Origin: DAOUGC01 sp034429695
GTDB taxonomy: Bacteria > Chloroflexota > Anaerolineae > Anaerolineales > Anaerolineaceae
Assembly (NCBI GenBank): GCA_034429695.1
Contig: DAOUGC010000157.1
Span: forward strand, 1 to 20,201
DNA length: 20,201 bases
Direction of reading: 5' to 3'
Positions 5,810 through 12,856 of the stretch are shown in pieces. Each line of letters begins with the position of its first letter. The first letter of the stretch is position 1. The notes under the pieces were generated by a model. The model did no database searches. It saw only the letters and a list, made by a program, of their open reading frames with translations, and was not told where the DNA came from. The position numbers and the translations under genes are program-made.

Positions 5810-8101
5810 ATGAAAATTCGCCACATCCTTCTCTTGCTGGTATTTGTACTGGTAACCTCCTGCCGGCCTGCTCCGGTCGAAAGCACCCAGACCCCCACTG
5901 CGCCGCCCGCGGCTGAATTACCCACCCCGCTGGTCAACAGCACGCATGTGCCCGAAGTGAAGGACACCGCTACGCGTTTTCTGGATGCGTGGAAAGCCGG
6001 GAGCTTCGAGGAAATGTACTCCATGCTGACCAACGTCACCAAAGAGTCCATTTCACAGGAAGACTTTACAGCCAGGTACAAGGACGCTGCCATTAATTTG
6101 ACCATGACCAGCGTGGAGTACGAGGTGCTGTCATCGCTGACCAACCCCACCCAGGCGCAGGTGGCATACCGCCTGATCTTCCAGACTGCACTGGTGGGGG
6201 AGATCAGCCGTGACACGCTGATGAACCTGTCGCTTGAAAATGGCCAGTGGCAGATCATGTGGGAGGACGGCATGATCCTGCCGGACCTGCGTGGCGGCAA
6301 CCGCCTGGTGATGGACATAAAAGTTCCGGCGCGTGCCAATATTTACGACCGCGAGGGTGTGGCGCTGGTGGCGCAATCCGATGCGGTTGCGCTTGGCCTG
6401 GTGCCCGATCAGATCGAAGATGGGCGCGAGGGTCGGCTGGTTGAGGAACTGGCCCGCCTGACGGGCAAGTCCACCGGCGAGGTGAAAGCCATTTACGAAT
6501 ACGCCCGCGATACCAACTGGTACGTTGCGATTGGTGAAGCCCCACTGCAGGATGTTCAGGCGCGTTATGATGTGCTTTCCAGCATGGGTGGCATGGTGAT
6601 GAACAACTTCACCTCGCGCTATTACTTTGAAGGCGGGCTGGCGGCGCACGTCACCGGTTATGTTCAACCCATTTATGCTGAAGAACTGGAACGTTATCGC
6701 CAGCTGGGCTATCGCGGTGATGAAAAAGTGGGCCAGCAGGGGCTGGAAAAATGGGGCGAGGATTGGCTGTCGGGCAAACACGGCGCCTCGCTGTATGTCA
6801 CCGACCCGCAGGGTCAGATTGTTACGCGCATTTCGCAGACCGATCCCCAGCCGGCTTCGGCCATTTACACCACCATTGATGCCGACCTGCAGCGCGGTGT
6901 GGAAAAGTCGATCGCCGGATTCAACGGCGCAGCGATTGTGATGGAACGCGACACCGGGCGTATTCTGGCCATGGCGTCTTATCCGGATTTCAACCCCAAT
7001 CTGTTTGAGCCCACCAACTACAACAGCGGTTACCAGCTCGGCGAGTTGATGAGCGCAGAAGACCGCCCGTTGTTGAACCGCGCCACGCAGGGCGGATACC
7101 CGCTGGGCAGCGTTTTCAAGATCATCACCATGGCCACTGCTCTGGAAAGCGGGTTGTATACGCCTGAGAGCATCTACGAATGTGGTTATGAATTTACCGA
7201 ACTGCCGGGCCAGACCTTTTATGACTGGACCTATGAGAAGGAAGTGGCTGCATCGGGAACACTCAACCTGGTGGAAGGCCTGATGCGCTCCTGCAACCCG
7301 TGGTTCTATCACATCGGGCTGGATCTCTATCGCCAGAATCGTCCCACCGATCTCGCCAACATGGCGCGTTCGTTTGGCCTGGGTGAAGCCACTGGCATTG
7401 AACAGCTCGCCGAGGATGCCGGTCAAATCGTTGACCCGGCAAATGAAGGTGCAGCCATGCAGATGGGTATTGGCCAGGGTGACATGCTGGTGACCCCGCT
7501 GCAGGTGGTGGACTTTATCGCCGCGGTGGGCAACGGCGGCACGCTGTACCGCCCGCAGGTGGTGGAAAAAGTGGTCACCTCTAACGGAGAGACCACCTAC
7601 TCATTTGCGCCGGAAGAACGCGGCACACTGCCCATCAAACCAGAGACACTGGCTGCCATTCGTGAAGGCATGCGCATGGTGGTGTCAGACAAGCGCGGTA
7701 CGGCTTATCGCACCTTTAGCGGCATCACCGTAAATATTTACGGCAAGACCGGCACCGCCACCACTTCACTCAGTGGTGTTGGCGCTGGCAAGCCGCACGC
7801 CTGGTTTGCCGGTTACACCGATTCGCCGCGTGAGGATTTGCCCAACATTGCCATCGTGGTGATCGCAGAGGAAGCCGGAGAAGGTTCCGAAATCGCTGCG
7901 CCCATCTTCCGCCGCATCATCGAGTATTATTATGAAGGCAAACCGGGACGCCTGTACCCGTGGGAGTCCACGTACTTTGTCACTGAAACCACCACACCCG
8001 AGGTCACCGATACACCGGTGATCCCGCCCACCGAAACCCCGTCGCCCGAACAGACCGCGCCTGAGTCTGACGCGACCGCCACACCCATCGGGCAGCAATA
8101 A
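5810..8101 (+). CDS. Lipoprotein class B penicillin-binding protein (transpeptidase)
   Basis: Cross-links peptidoglycan peptides outside the membrane. The N-terminus is a lipoprotein signal (hydrophobic stretch then LVTSC, lipidated Cys18), followed by a Thr/Pro linker. An NTF2-like MecA_N-type domain follows (about 47-155), then the PBP dimerisation domain (about 170-340), and the transpeptidase domain. The active-site motifs are intact: Ser434-Val-Phe-Lys437, Ser494-Cys-Asn496 and Lys646-Thr-Gly-Thr649. A Thr/Pro/Glu-rich tail of about 40 residues ends the 763-aa protein. The architecture is like MecA/PBP3-type enzymes, but a lipid anchor replaces the usual N-terminal transmembrane helix. 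It lies 3 bases after maf. Class, fold and activity are secure; whether it serves elongation, division or beta-lactam tolerance is not shown by the sequence. Confidence 0.93.
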   Translation: MKIRHILLLLVFVLVTSCRPAPVESTQTPTAPPAAELPTPLVNSTHVPEVKDTATRFLDAWKAGSFEEMYSMLTNVTKESISQEDFTARYKDAAINLTMTSVEYEVLSSLTNPTQAQVAYRLIFQTALVGEISRDTLMNLSLENGQWQIMWEDGMILPDLRGGNRLVMDIKVPARANIYDREGVALVAQSDAVALGLVPDQIEDGREGRLVEELARLTGKSTGEVKAIYEYARDTNWYVAIGEAPLQDVQARYDVLSSMGGMVMNNFTSRYYFEGGLAAHVTGYVQPIYAEELERYRQLGYRGDEKVGQQGLEKWGEDWLSGKHGASLYVTDPQGQIVTRISQTDPQPASAIYTTIDADLQRGVEKSIAGFNGAAIVMERDTGRILAMASYPDFNPNLFEPTNYNSGYQLGELMSAEDRPLLNRATQGGYPLGSVFKIITMATALESGLYTPESIYECGYEFTELPGQTFYDWTYEKEVAASGTLNLVEGLMRSCNPWFYHIGLDLYRQNRPTDLANMARSFGLGEATGIEQLAEDAGQIVDPANEGAAMQMGIGQGDMLVTPLQVVDFIAAVGNGGTLYRPQVVEKVVTSNGETTYSFAPEERGTLPIKPETLAAIREGMRMVVSDKRGTAYRTFSGITVNIYGKTGTATTSLSGVGAGKPHAWFAGYTDSPREDLPNIAIVVIAEEAGEGSEIAAPIFRRIIEYYYEGKPGRLYPWESTYFVTETTTPEVTDTPVIPPTETPSPEQTAPESDATATPIGQQ

Positions 8102-8116
8102 GAGGAAGGTCAACCT

Positions 8117-8153
8117 GTTTCCCTTGCGCCGTCTTGGATGGCGCAGGGGAAAC
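8117..8153 (+). promoter_or_regulatory. 14-bp hairpin covering the rsgA ribosome-binding site
   Basis: GTTTCCCTTGCGCC (8117-8130) pairs with GGCGCAGGGGAAAC (8140-8153) over 14 positions with one wobble, leaving a 9-nt loop. The right arm contains AGGGGA, the only good Shine-Dalgarno sequence for the ATG at 8159. No T-tract follows, so it is not a classical terminator. It could limit rsgA translation or protect the 3' end of the upstream message. Confidence 0.5.
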
Positions 8154-8158
8154 CAATT

Positions 8159-9085
8159 ATGGAACTTTTGCCTGGCGTCATCATTCGTTCGCAATCCGGT
8201 TTCTACACGGTGGAAACCGGCGATGGTCAGGTTGTGTGCCGGCTGCGCGGGCGCTTGAAGTTGCCTTCCAACTGGCTGGTTGAGTCTCCTGGCGACATCA
8301 TTGCCGTGGGAGATCGGGTGAAGATCTCGGTTCAACCGGACGGCTCCGGCATGGTGGAGGAAATTGAACCACGCGTGCGTGAACTGGTGCGCCTGGCCCC
8401 CACCCCGCGTGGTGAGTACCGCCAATTATTGCTTGCCAATCCAGATCAGGTTGCCATGGTGTTTGCCTGCGCCCAGCCGTTTCCGCGCCAGCGCATGTTG
8501 GACCGTTTTTTGGTGATCTGCGAACGACAGAATATTCCGGCGATCATCGTCGCCAACAAGGTTGACCTTATTGGCCTGGAGGCAGCTCACGCGCTGTTCT
8601 CCATTTATCCCCCACTGGGTTATACGGTAATTTATACATCGGTAAAGACAGGGTTGGGTGTGGACGAGTTGCACCAGCACTTGAAGGGCCATCTGACCGG
8701 TTTTGCGGGGCCTTCAGGTGTGGGCAAAACCAGTTTGCTGAATGCCATTCAGCCAGACCTGGGGTTGGCGGTGCGGGAAGTGAGCCAGGCAAATGAAAAG
8801 GGGCGGCACACCACCAATGTGCGCCAGATGTTCCCCCTGCCGGACGGTGGGTATGTGGCCGACCTGCCTGGCCTGCGCATCCTCTCGCTGTGGGATATTG
8901 AACCTGAAGAGTTGGACGGTTATTTCCCCGAGATCAGCCCGCTGGTCAGCGAGTGCCAGTTCAGTGACTGTACCCACCGCGATGAGCCAGGCTGTGCTGT
9001 GCGTGCCGCCGCTCGTGATGGTTTGATCCACCCTGACCGCTACGAATCTTACCTGCGCCTGCGGTTTGGCGAGGAAGAATCGTAA
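8159..9085 (+). CDS. rsgA: Ribosome small-subunit biogenesis GTPase RsgA
   Basis: A circularly permuted GTPase that acts in late 30S subunit maturation. The N-terminal OB-fold (about 1-75, beginning MELLPGVIIRSQSGFYTVE) is followed by the GTPase motifs in permuted order: G4 NKVDL, then G1 GPSGVGKTSLLN, then G3 DLPG. The C-terminal zinc-binding segment SECQFSDCTHRDEPGC carries the Cys/His ligands. At 308 aa it is normal length. The start at 8159 is preferred because it matches the family N-terminus and has AGGGGA 8-9 bases upstream. An in-frame ATG at 8138 lies in the loop of the hairpin at 8117-8153 and lacks a ribosome site. It lies 57 bases after the PBP gene on the same strand and is probably in the same unit. 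Confidence 0.95.
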   Translation: MELLPGVIIRSQSGFYTVETGDGQVVCRLRGRLKLPSNWLVESPGDIIAVGDRVKISVQPDGSGMVEEIEPRVRELVRLAPTPRGEYRQLLLANPDQVAMVFACAQPFPRQRMLDRFLVICERQNIPAIIVANKVDLIGLEAAHALFSIYPPLGYTVIYTSVKTGLGVDELHQHLKGHLTGFAGPSGVGKTSLLNAIQPDLGLAVREVSQANEKGRHTTNVRQMFPLPDGGYVADLPGLRILSLWDIEPEELDGYFPEISPLVSECQFSDCTHRDEPGCAVRAAARDGLIHPDRYESYLRLRFGEEES

Positions 9086-9199
9086 TACATGGCATCCACG
9101 GTCCACACCCGTCAGGATGGGACCGCATTGTTTTCCCGGGCGGCTGCCTGAACAGCCAGCCTGCGGCGCGTATTGAATCGCAGCAGTGAGTGAGGATCC

Positions 9200-10219
9200 A
9201 TGAACCGGCTTTCCTACCAAAAATTCACACTTAAACTGAAAAACCCGTTTCGCCTGTCTTACGGCACATCGGAAACCCGCGAAGCCTTCTGGTTAAGGCT
9301 GGAGAATGATGAGGGCTGGGGCGAGGGAACCATTCCCCCCTATTACCGGGTGGACCCCGGCGCCATGCTGGCCTGCTGGGACGCCGCCGCGCGGTGCAGC
9401 GCGCCCTTCCCGGATGACCCGCAGGAAATAGCCGCGTGGCTGCCCGAAGGACCCGCACCGGCCCGCTCGGCGCTGGATATTGCCCTGCACGACCGCATAG
9501 CCCGTCAGCAAGGGTTGCCGATGTGGAAGTTCCTTGGTCTGCCGCAGCCGCGCCCAATGGCCACCTCCTTCACCATTGCCATTGACACCCCCGATGAGAT
9601 GGCGCGCATGGCGCGCGACATCGATGATTATCCGATCATCAAAATCAAGCTGGGCAGTGATGATGATGTCAGCCGCGTGGCAGCCATTCGCGCCGCGCGA
9701 CCGGACGCCGCGCTGCGAATTGACGCCAACGCCGGCTGGAGCCGTGAGAATGCCCTGGAAAACATTGACGCCATGCGGCCATTCAACCTGGAGATGATCG
9801 AGCAGCCGCTGCCAAGGGAAGACATTGACGGCATGGGCTGGTTGCAGCAGCATACCGATATTCCCCTGGTGGCAGATGAATCCGTTCAGAGCATGGATGA
9901 TGTGGTGCACCTGGCGGCTGTTGGTGTAAAGGGCATCAATTTGAAGCTGATGAAAGTGGGCGGACTGGGCCCGGCGGTGGAGATCCTTCGCTATGCGCGG
10001 CAAGCCGGGTTGAAGATCATGCTCGGCTGCATGATTGAGACCTCGGTGGGAGCCACAACCATGGCACACCTGATGGGAGCCGCCGACTGGATTGACCTCG
10101 ACTCACCCATCCTGATATCCAACGACCCCTTCAACGGCATCCAGTTTGACCGTCACGCCGTGGTCAGTCTGCCTGACCGGCCTGGCATCGGCGTGGTGCG
10201 GGTTGAAGACGCCGGTTGA
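9200..10219 (+). CDS. Dipeptide epimerase (L-Ala-D/L-Glu epimerase type)
   Basis: Enolase-superfamily enzyme, muconate-lactonising subgroup, expected to convert L-Ala-D-Glu from murein peptides to L-Ala-L-Glu so that ordinary peptidases can finish the breakdown. Visible residues are the KIK pair Lys148/Lys150, metal ligands Asp175 (RIDANAGW), Glu201 (IEQP) and Asp226 (ADES), and the second-face Lys in INLKLMKVGG (Lys249). Asp299-Leu-Asp301 is the DxD motif that binds the dipeptide ammonium in this family. At 339 aa it is near the usual 350-366. GAGG lies about 6 bases before the ATG. The gene that follows encodes an NlpC/P60 peptidase, as ykfC follows ykfB in Bacillus; this context supports the Ala-Glu assignment over other dipeptide specificities. 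Confidence 0.88.
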   Translation: MNRLSYQKFTLKLKNPFRLSYGTSETREAFWLRLENDEGWGEGTIPPYYRVDPGAMLACWDAAARCSAPFPDDPQEIAAWLPEGPAPARSALDIALHDRIARQQGLPMWKFLGLPQPRPMATSFTIAIDTPDEMARMARDIDDYPIIKIKLGSDDDVSRVAAIRAARPDAALRIDANAGWSRENALENIDAMRPFNLEMIEQPLPREDIDGMGWLQQHTDIPLVADESVQSMDDVVHLAAVGVKGINLKLMKVGGLGPAVEILRYARQAGLKIMLGCMIETSVGATTMAHLMGAADWIDLDSPILISNDPFNGIQFDRHAVVSLPDRPGIGVVRVEDAG

Positions 10220-10264
10220 TATTTGCATATCTTGTTTTCCATACCGTAACGGGAGGATTTGACC

Positions 10265-11272
10265 ATGCTTCAGGAGCTTGAAGAACGCATCCAGGTTTAT
10301 GCCACACAGTATCCTGATCAACGCGTTTCCATTTTTGATGTGCGCGTCAAGAATTTCACCGACAGTGTGATCGAACTCGAAGGCCGTGTGCTGGAAAGTG
10401 AAAGCCTGGAAGGCCTGCTGACCATGTTGCACATTGCTTATCCTGAACACGAGGTGAACAGTAACTGGGTGGCGGTGCTGCGCAAACCCACCCCGTTGAA
10501 CCTGAGCGTTGCCACCAACCTGACCAGTATGCATGCCGAAACGTCATTTCTTTCTGAAATGACCACCCAACTATCTTTTGGCATGCATGTTGAAGTGCTG
10601 GCCGAACAGGGTTCGTGGGTGTACGTGCGTCAGGATGATGGCTACCTGGGCTGGATGTACCGGCCTTACCTGACCGACCGGCTTGCGCCTGAAGCCACTC
10701 ATCTGGTGATCGCGCCGGTGGTGGAAGTGCGCCGCACACCCGAGGCAACCGGCGTGGTCCTTACCCGCGCCATGAGCGGCATGGGGGTGCGCATCACCGA
10801 ACTGCGCGGTGATTGGGCCAGGGTGGAAGCCAACATGGAAGGCTGGGTTCCGCAAACCAGCCTGCGTGCAATGACCAAGTTGCCCCAGTCGCCAGAGCAG
10901 CGCCGGCAAACCATGTTGAGTGACATGGCGCGCATGGTGGGGGTTCCGTATTTGTGGGGTGGGTGCACCGCCAACGGCATTGACTGCTCGGGTCTGGCGC
11001 AACTGCTGCACCGCTGGGTGGGGTTGACCCTGCCGCGCGACGCCGACATGCAGTTTGCGGCCGGTACACCGGTGGAACCACCCTATCTGCCGGGGGACCT
11101 GTTGTTCTTTGGCGAGAAAGGCGAAAAGCGCCGCATCACCCACGTCGGCATCAGTACCGGTGGTTGGGATATCTTGCACTCATCACGTTCGCGCAATGGC
11201 GTATATGCGGATAATGTTCAAGCGGTGGAGCATTTGAACAACAGCCACCTGTGCGCTTGCAGATATATTTGA
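10265..11272 (+). CDS. NlpC/P60 gamma-D-glutamyl-L-diamino acid endopeptidase, YkfC-like
   Basis: Likely cleaves the gamma-D-Glu-diamino acid bond of murein peptides and yields L-Ala-D-Glu for the adjacent epimerase. The 335-aa protein has an N-terminal ~78-residue alpha/beta region of uncertain type. Two SH3b-like modules follow (about 80-138, GYLGWMYRPYL; about 145-203, MEGWVPQTSL), then the NlpC/P60 domain. The catalytic triad is visible: Cys241 in GIDCSGL, His293 in ITHVGIS and His305 in ILHSSRSR. There is no signal peptide, so it should work in the cytosol on imported peptides. The ATG at 10265 has GGGAGG 8 bases upstream; a TTG two codons earlier is less likely. A terminator at 11370-11407 ends the unit. 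Confidence 0.9.
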   Translation: MLQELEERIQVYATQYPDQRVSIFDVRVKNFTDSVIELEGRVLESESLEGLLTMLHIAYPEHEVNSNWVAVLRKPTPLNLSVATNLTSMHAETSFLSEMTTQLSFGMHVEVLAEQGSWVYVRQDDGYLGWMYRPYLTDRLAPEATHLVIAPVVEVRRTPEATGVVLTRAMSGMGVRITELRGDWARVEANMEGWVPQTSLRAMTKLPQSPEQRRQTMLSDMARMVGVPYLWGGCTANGIDCSGLAQLLHRWVGLTLPRDADMQFAAGTPVEPPYLPGDLLFFGEKGEKRRITHVGISTGGWDILHSSRSRNGVYADNVQAVEHLNNSHLCACRYI

Positions 11273-11369
11273 TTTCAAAGGGAAGCCAAAGATCACCGGT
11301 TGTCACTTTCCGGCGGGAAATTTCAACGGACGGCACGGAAAATAACAATCTGCTTTGATTTCAGAAGAT

Positions 11370-11407
11370 CCGGGGTTTGGACGAACGTCTGAACCCCGGT
11401 GTTTTTT
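11370..11407 (+). terminator. Rho-independent terminator after the NlpC/P60 gene
   Basis: CCGGGGTT (11370-11377) pairs with AACCCCGG (11392-11399). Further pairs inside extend the stem to about 13. T-rich TGTTTTTT follows at 11400-11407. It lies about 100 bases after the stop codon and closes the plus-strand unit that starts at maf. Confidence 0.85.
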
Positions 11408-11491
11408 GCAAGTGTTCATCATTGCAGAAGGATTTTTTTGATTCTGGCGGTTCAGGGTTTTCCCTACCCATGCCCGGTGGGATTTCCCGTA

Positions 11492-11520
11492 TTGAGCAGG
11501 GCAAGACGAAACCCTATATT
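11492..11520 (+). promoter_or_regulatory. Promoter-like sequence in the gene-free stretch
   Basis: TTGAGC (11492-11497, 4/6 match to -35) and TATATT (11515-11520, 5/6 match to -10) are separated by exactly 17 bases. A transcript would begin near 11527 and no convincing reading frame follows it. Confidence 0.35.
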
Positions 11521-11526
11521 GGAGTT

Positions 11527-11901
11527 GGAGATTCTCGGAAGGTTTTGGAAAGTCAGGGAGTTTTACTCCTGCAGTACGAACAGTAAGTGGATGTGGTTCG
11601 TGGAGAAAATATCTCACCCCTTCCTGTCTCCGCGTGAGATCTTACGGCTGAAGGGCGAAAAAGCCCACAGGTGATTGGTAACACCGCCAACCGGCAGGGA
11701 GATCACCCCCGACCGGAACGAGAAAAGGAGGCAAACCGTACCTGACTCTCTTCTCGCTTCACAATACAACTGAAAATACGCAAGTGAATATGTACCAAAA
11801 ACAGGGGGCAATGCTGTACATGCGGTCACGCGCCGTATAAACAGGGCAAAGCGGAGAACGACCCGACAGATGTGGTGTCCAGCTCCGCTTTGCCGCTTTT
11901 T
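11527..11901 (+). ncRNA. Candidate structured non-coding RNA, family not recognised
   Basis: This ~375-nt stretch lies between a promoter-like sequence and a terminator on the same strand and has no credible gene. It can form successive hairpins: GGAGT/ACTCC (11557-11569), ATCTCAC/GTGAGAT (11611-11640), GGGC-GAAAAA-GCCC (11653-11666), GGTG/CACC (11670-11685), CCGG/CCGG enclosing GGG/CCC (11691-11716), CGAGAA/TTCTCG (11719-11756) and the terminator stem. I compared it by eye with RNase P RNA, tmRNA, 6S, SRP RNA and common riboswitches and saw no conserved core of any. A decayed gene or chance pairing remains possible. The bases from the terminator at 11407 to 11526 contain nothing else I can name. 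Confidence 0.3.
11845..11901 (+). terminator. Terminator on the plus strand, overlapping the 3' end of the serine hydrolase gene
   Basis: GGCAAAGCGGAG (11845-11856) and CTCCGCTTTGCC (11883-11894) form a perfect 12-bp stem with a 26-nt loop, followed by GCTTTTT. The T-tract is on the plus strand and overlaps the stop codon of the converging gene. On the minus strand only a short T3 follows, so it terminates plus-strand transcription best, though it may serve both directions. Confidence 0.65.
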
Positions 11902-12640
11902 AATCAGTTTGCATCAACCGACCAAGGGCGCCAAACACAGGAAAGACCTCATTCTCATCGCTGATATTCTGGGTCAACAGAAAGATCTGGCAGTTGCGGG
12001 TGTAACCCCAGTCGTGGAGTACATGCGGGATGGAGCCGGTTTTGTGATGGAAAATGACCGTGTCTCGCGGGATATCACGTTTTAGCAGGAAGTCGTCCTG
12101 ATTGACTTCCAGGATTGACTCAGTAAAAGCGCGTTGCTCATCTGGAAGTTTCTCGATCAGCTCGTAAAATCGAATGCAATCTGTGGCAGAAACCCAGTTA
12201 TCCAATCCGCGGTCGCGAGCCTCATAATCCATCAGCTTGCGCTGCAGTGCCGTCCCCTTGAAGCCCAGTTCGTCAAATACCGCGCCAATGACCGGCAAAC
12301 CGATGTGGCGGATGATCAGGTTGGTGCACAGGTTGTCAGAGAGCGAAATCATCATCAACAACACGTCTGCCCAGGGAATGGAGCGGGCGCGCAGCAGCCA
12401 CGAAAAGCCGGCTCCCTGCACCTGGGGCTCGGCATCCAGGTCGCACATACCGCCGCGATCCAACAAGCCCTGGCGTTCGAGATGCAGCCATGTGAGCAGA
12501 AGCGGCACCTTGATGATGGATGCCGATGAAAACCGCTCACAATTTGCCTGAAAAAAGGGTTGAGTTTCCCGCTGTTTGTAATAAAAAGCATACTCAACCG
12601 CACGATTCTCAAGATGCTGTAATGTTGTTTTAATGTTCAT
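11900..12640 (-). CDS. Class A beta-lactamase-like serine hydrolase without signal peptide
   Basis: Belongs by motif to the class A beta-lactamase/serine DD-peptidase fold. From this start (246 aa) it has Ser41-Ile-Ile-Lys44 (SxxK), Ser101-Asp-Asn103 (SDN, 60 residues later as in class A enzymes) and Lys200-Thr-Gly (KTG). Glu140 in DYEARDRG may match the omega-loop Glu166, but the following Asn170 is not evident. No signal peptide or lipobox is present, so it should be cytosolic, where a beta-lactamase would not protect the wall. Given the murein-peptide genes on both sides, a role on D-amino-acid-containing peptides is plausible; this is inference. The ATG at 12640 is chosen because TATAAT ends 8 bases before it; an in-frame ATG at 12649 overlaps that box. 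No ribosome site is visible. Confidence 0.82.
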   Translation of the reverse strand: MNIKTTLQHLENRAVEYAFYYKQRETQPFFQANCERFSSASIIKVPLLLTWLHLERQGLLDRGGMCDLDAEPQVQGAGFSWLLRARSIPWADVLLMMISLSDNLCTNLIIRHIGLPVIGAVFDELGFKGTALQRKLMDYEARDRGLDNWVSATDCIRFYELIEKLPDEQRAFTESILEVNQDDFLLKRDIPRDTVIFHHKTGSIPHVLHDWGYTRNCQIFLLTQNISDENEVFPVFGALGRLMQTD

Positions 12641-12647
12641 GGTTATC

Positions 12648-12653
12648 ATTATA
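12648..12653 (-). promoter_or_regulatory. -10 box of the serine hydrolase gene, probably leaderless
   Basis: A perfect TATAAT on the minus strand (12653-12648) lies 7 bases before the ATG at 12640, so the mRNA would start at or next to the start codon. No -35 match is seen 16-18 bases upstream, so an activator may be needed. Confidence 0.4.
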
Positions 12654-12687
12654 ATAGGTTAAGAGATAAGCGGTTTCTCGCTTGGCT

Positions 12688-12706
12688 GATTAAGACTCAC
12701 TTAATC
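12688..12706. promoter_or_regulatory. Inverted repeat, candidate operator between divergent genes
   Basis: GATTAAG (12688-12694) and CTTAATC (12700-12706) are perfect inverted arms around 5 bases. The centre is about 55 bases upstream of the expected opp transcription start and about 55 upstream of the divergent start, a position typical for activators or shared control. Confidence 0.45.
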
Positions 12707-12716
12707 GTATGGATGT

Positions 12717-12745
12717 TTGACACATCTGTTTTTTAAGTGTAAAAT
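12717..12745 (+). promoter_or_regulatory. Promoter of the opp operon
   Basis: A consensus -35 TTGACA (12717-12722), a 17-base spacer and TAAAAT (12740-12745, 5/6). Transcription should begin near 12752, leaving a leader of about 105 bases before oppD. Confidence 0.75.
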
Positions 12746-12757
12746 GGTTCTCAGCCA

Positions 12758-12769
12758 GTTCTTAAGAAC
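12758..12769. promoter_or_regulatory. Perfect palindrome just after the opp start point, candidate operator
   Basis: GTTCTTAAGAAC is a perfect 12-bp palindrome at about +7 to +18 of the predicted opp transcript, a classic repressor position. It shares the CTTAA core with the inverted repeat at 12688-12706. The regulator is not in the window. Confidence 0.45.
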
Positions 12770-12856
12770 ATGAATAAAATCTTAGTGACACCGGCTCTGC
12801 GAGGATACCCTTGTCAGATAATCCCCAAATTCTCATCACACAGAGGGCATAGTTGA
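12770..12856 (+). CDS. Possible 28-codon leader peptide ahead of oppD
   Basis: A short frame begins with ATG right after the palindrome and runs 28 codons (opening MNKILVTPAL). Its TGA ends at 12856, so the oppD ATG follows with no gap. That layout would allow translational coupling. The ribosome site (AAGAAC, inside the palindrome) is weak, and such short frames arise easily by chance. No run of one regulatory amino acid is seen. Confidence 0.2.
   Translation: MNKILVTPALRGYPCQIIPKFSSHRGHS

Noticed and set aside
6131..7426. 431-codon minus-strand frame inside the PBP gene
   Set aside because: It is an antisense shadow created by GC-rich codon bias; the plus-strand frame carries the PBP motifs.
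11303..11829. Short frames on both strands in the gene-free stretch
   Set aside because: Up to 104 codons, but no ribosome site, no recognisable domain, and one crosses the terminator at 11370-11407.
11527..11901. RNase P RNA, tmRNA, 6S RNA or a c-di-GMP riboswitch
   Set aside because: None of the conserved core strings of these RNAs appears; the fragment CAGGGCAAA alone resembles a c-di-GMP aptamer but the rest does not follow.
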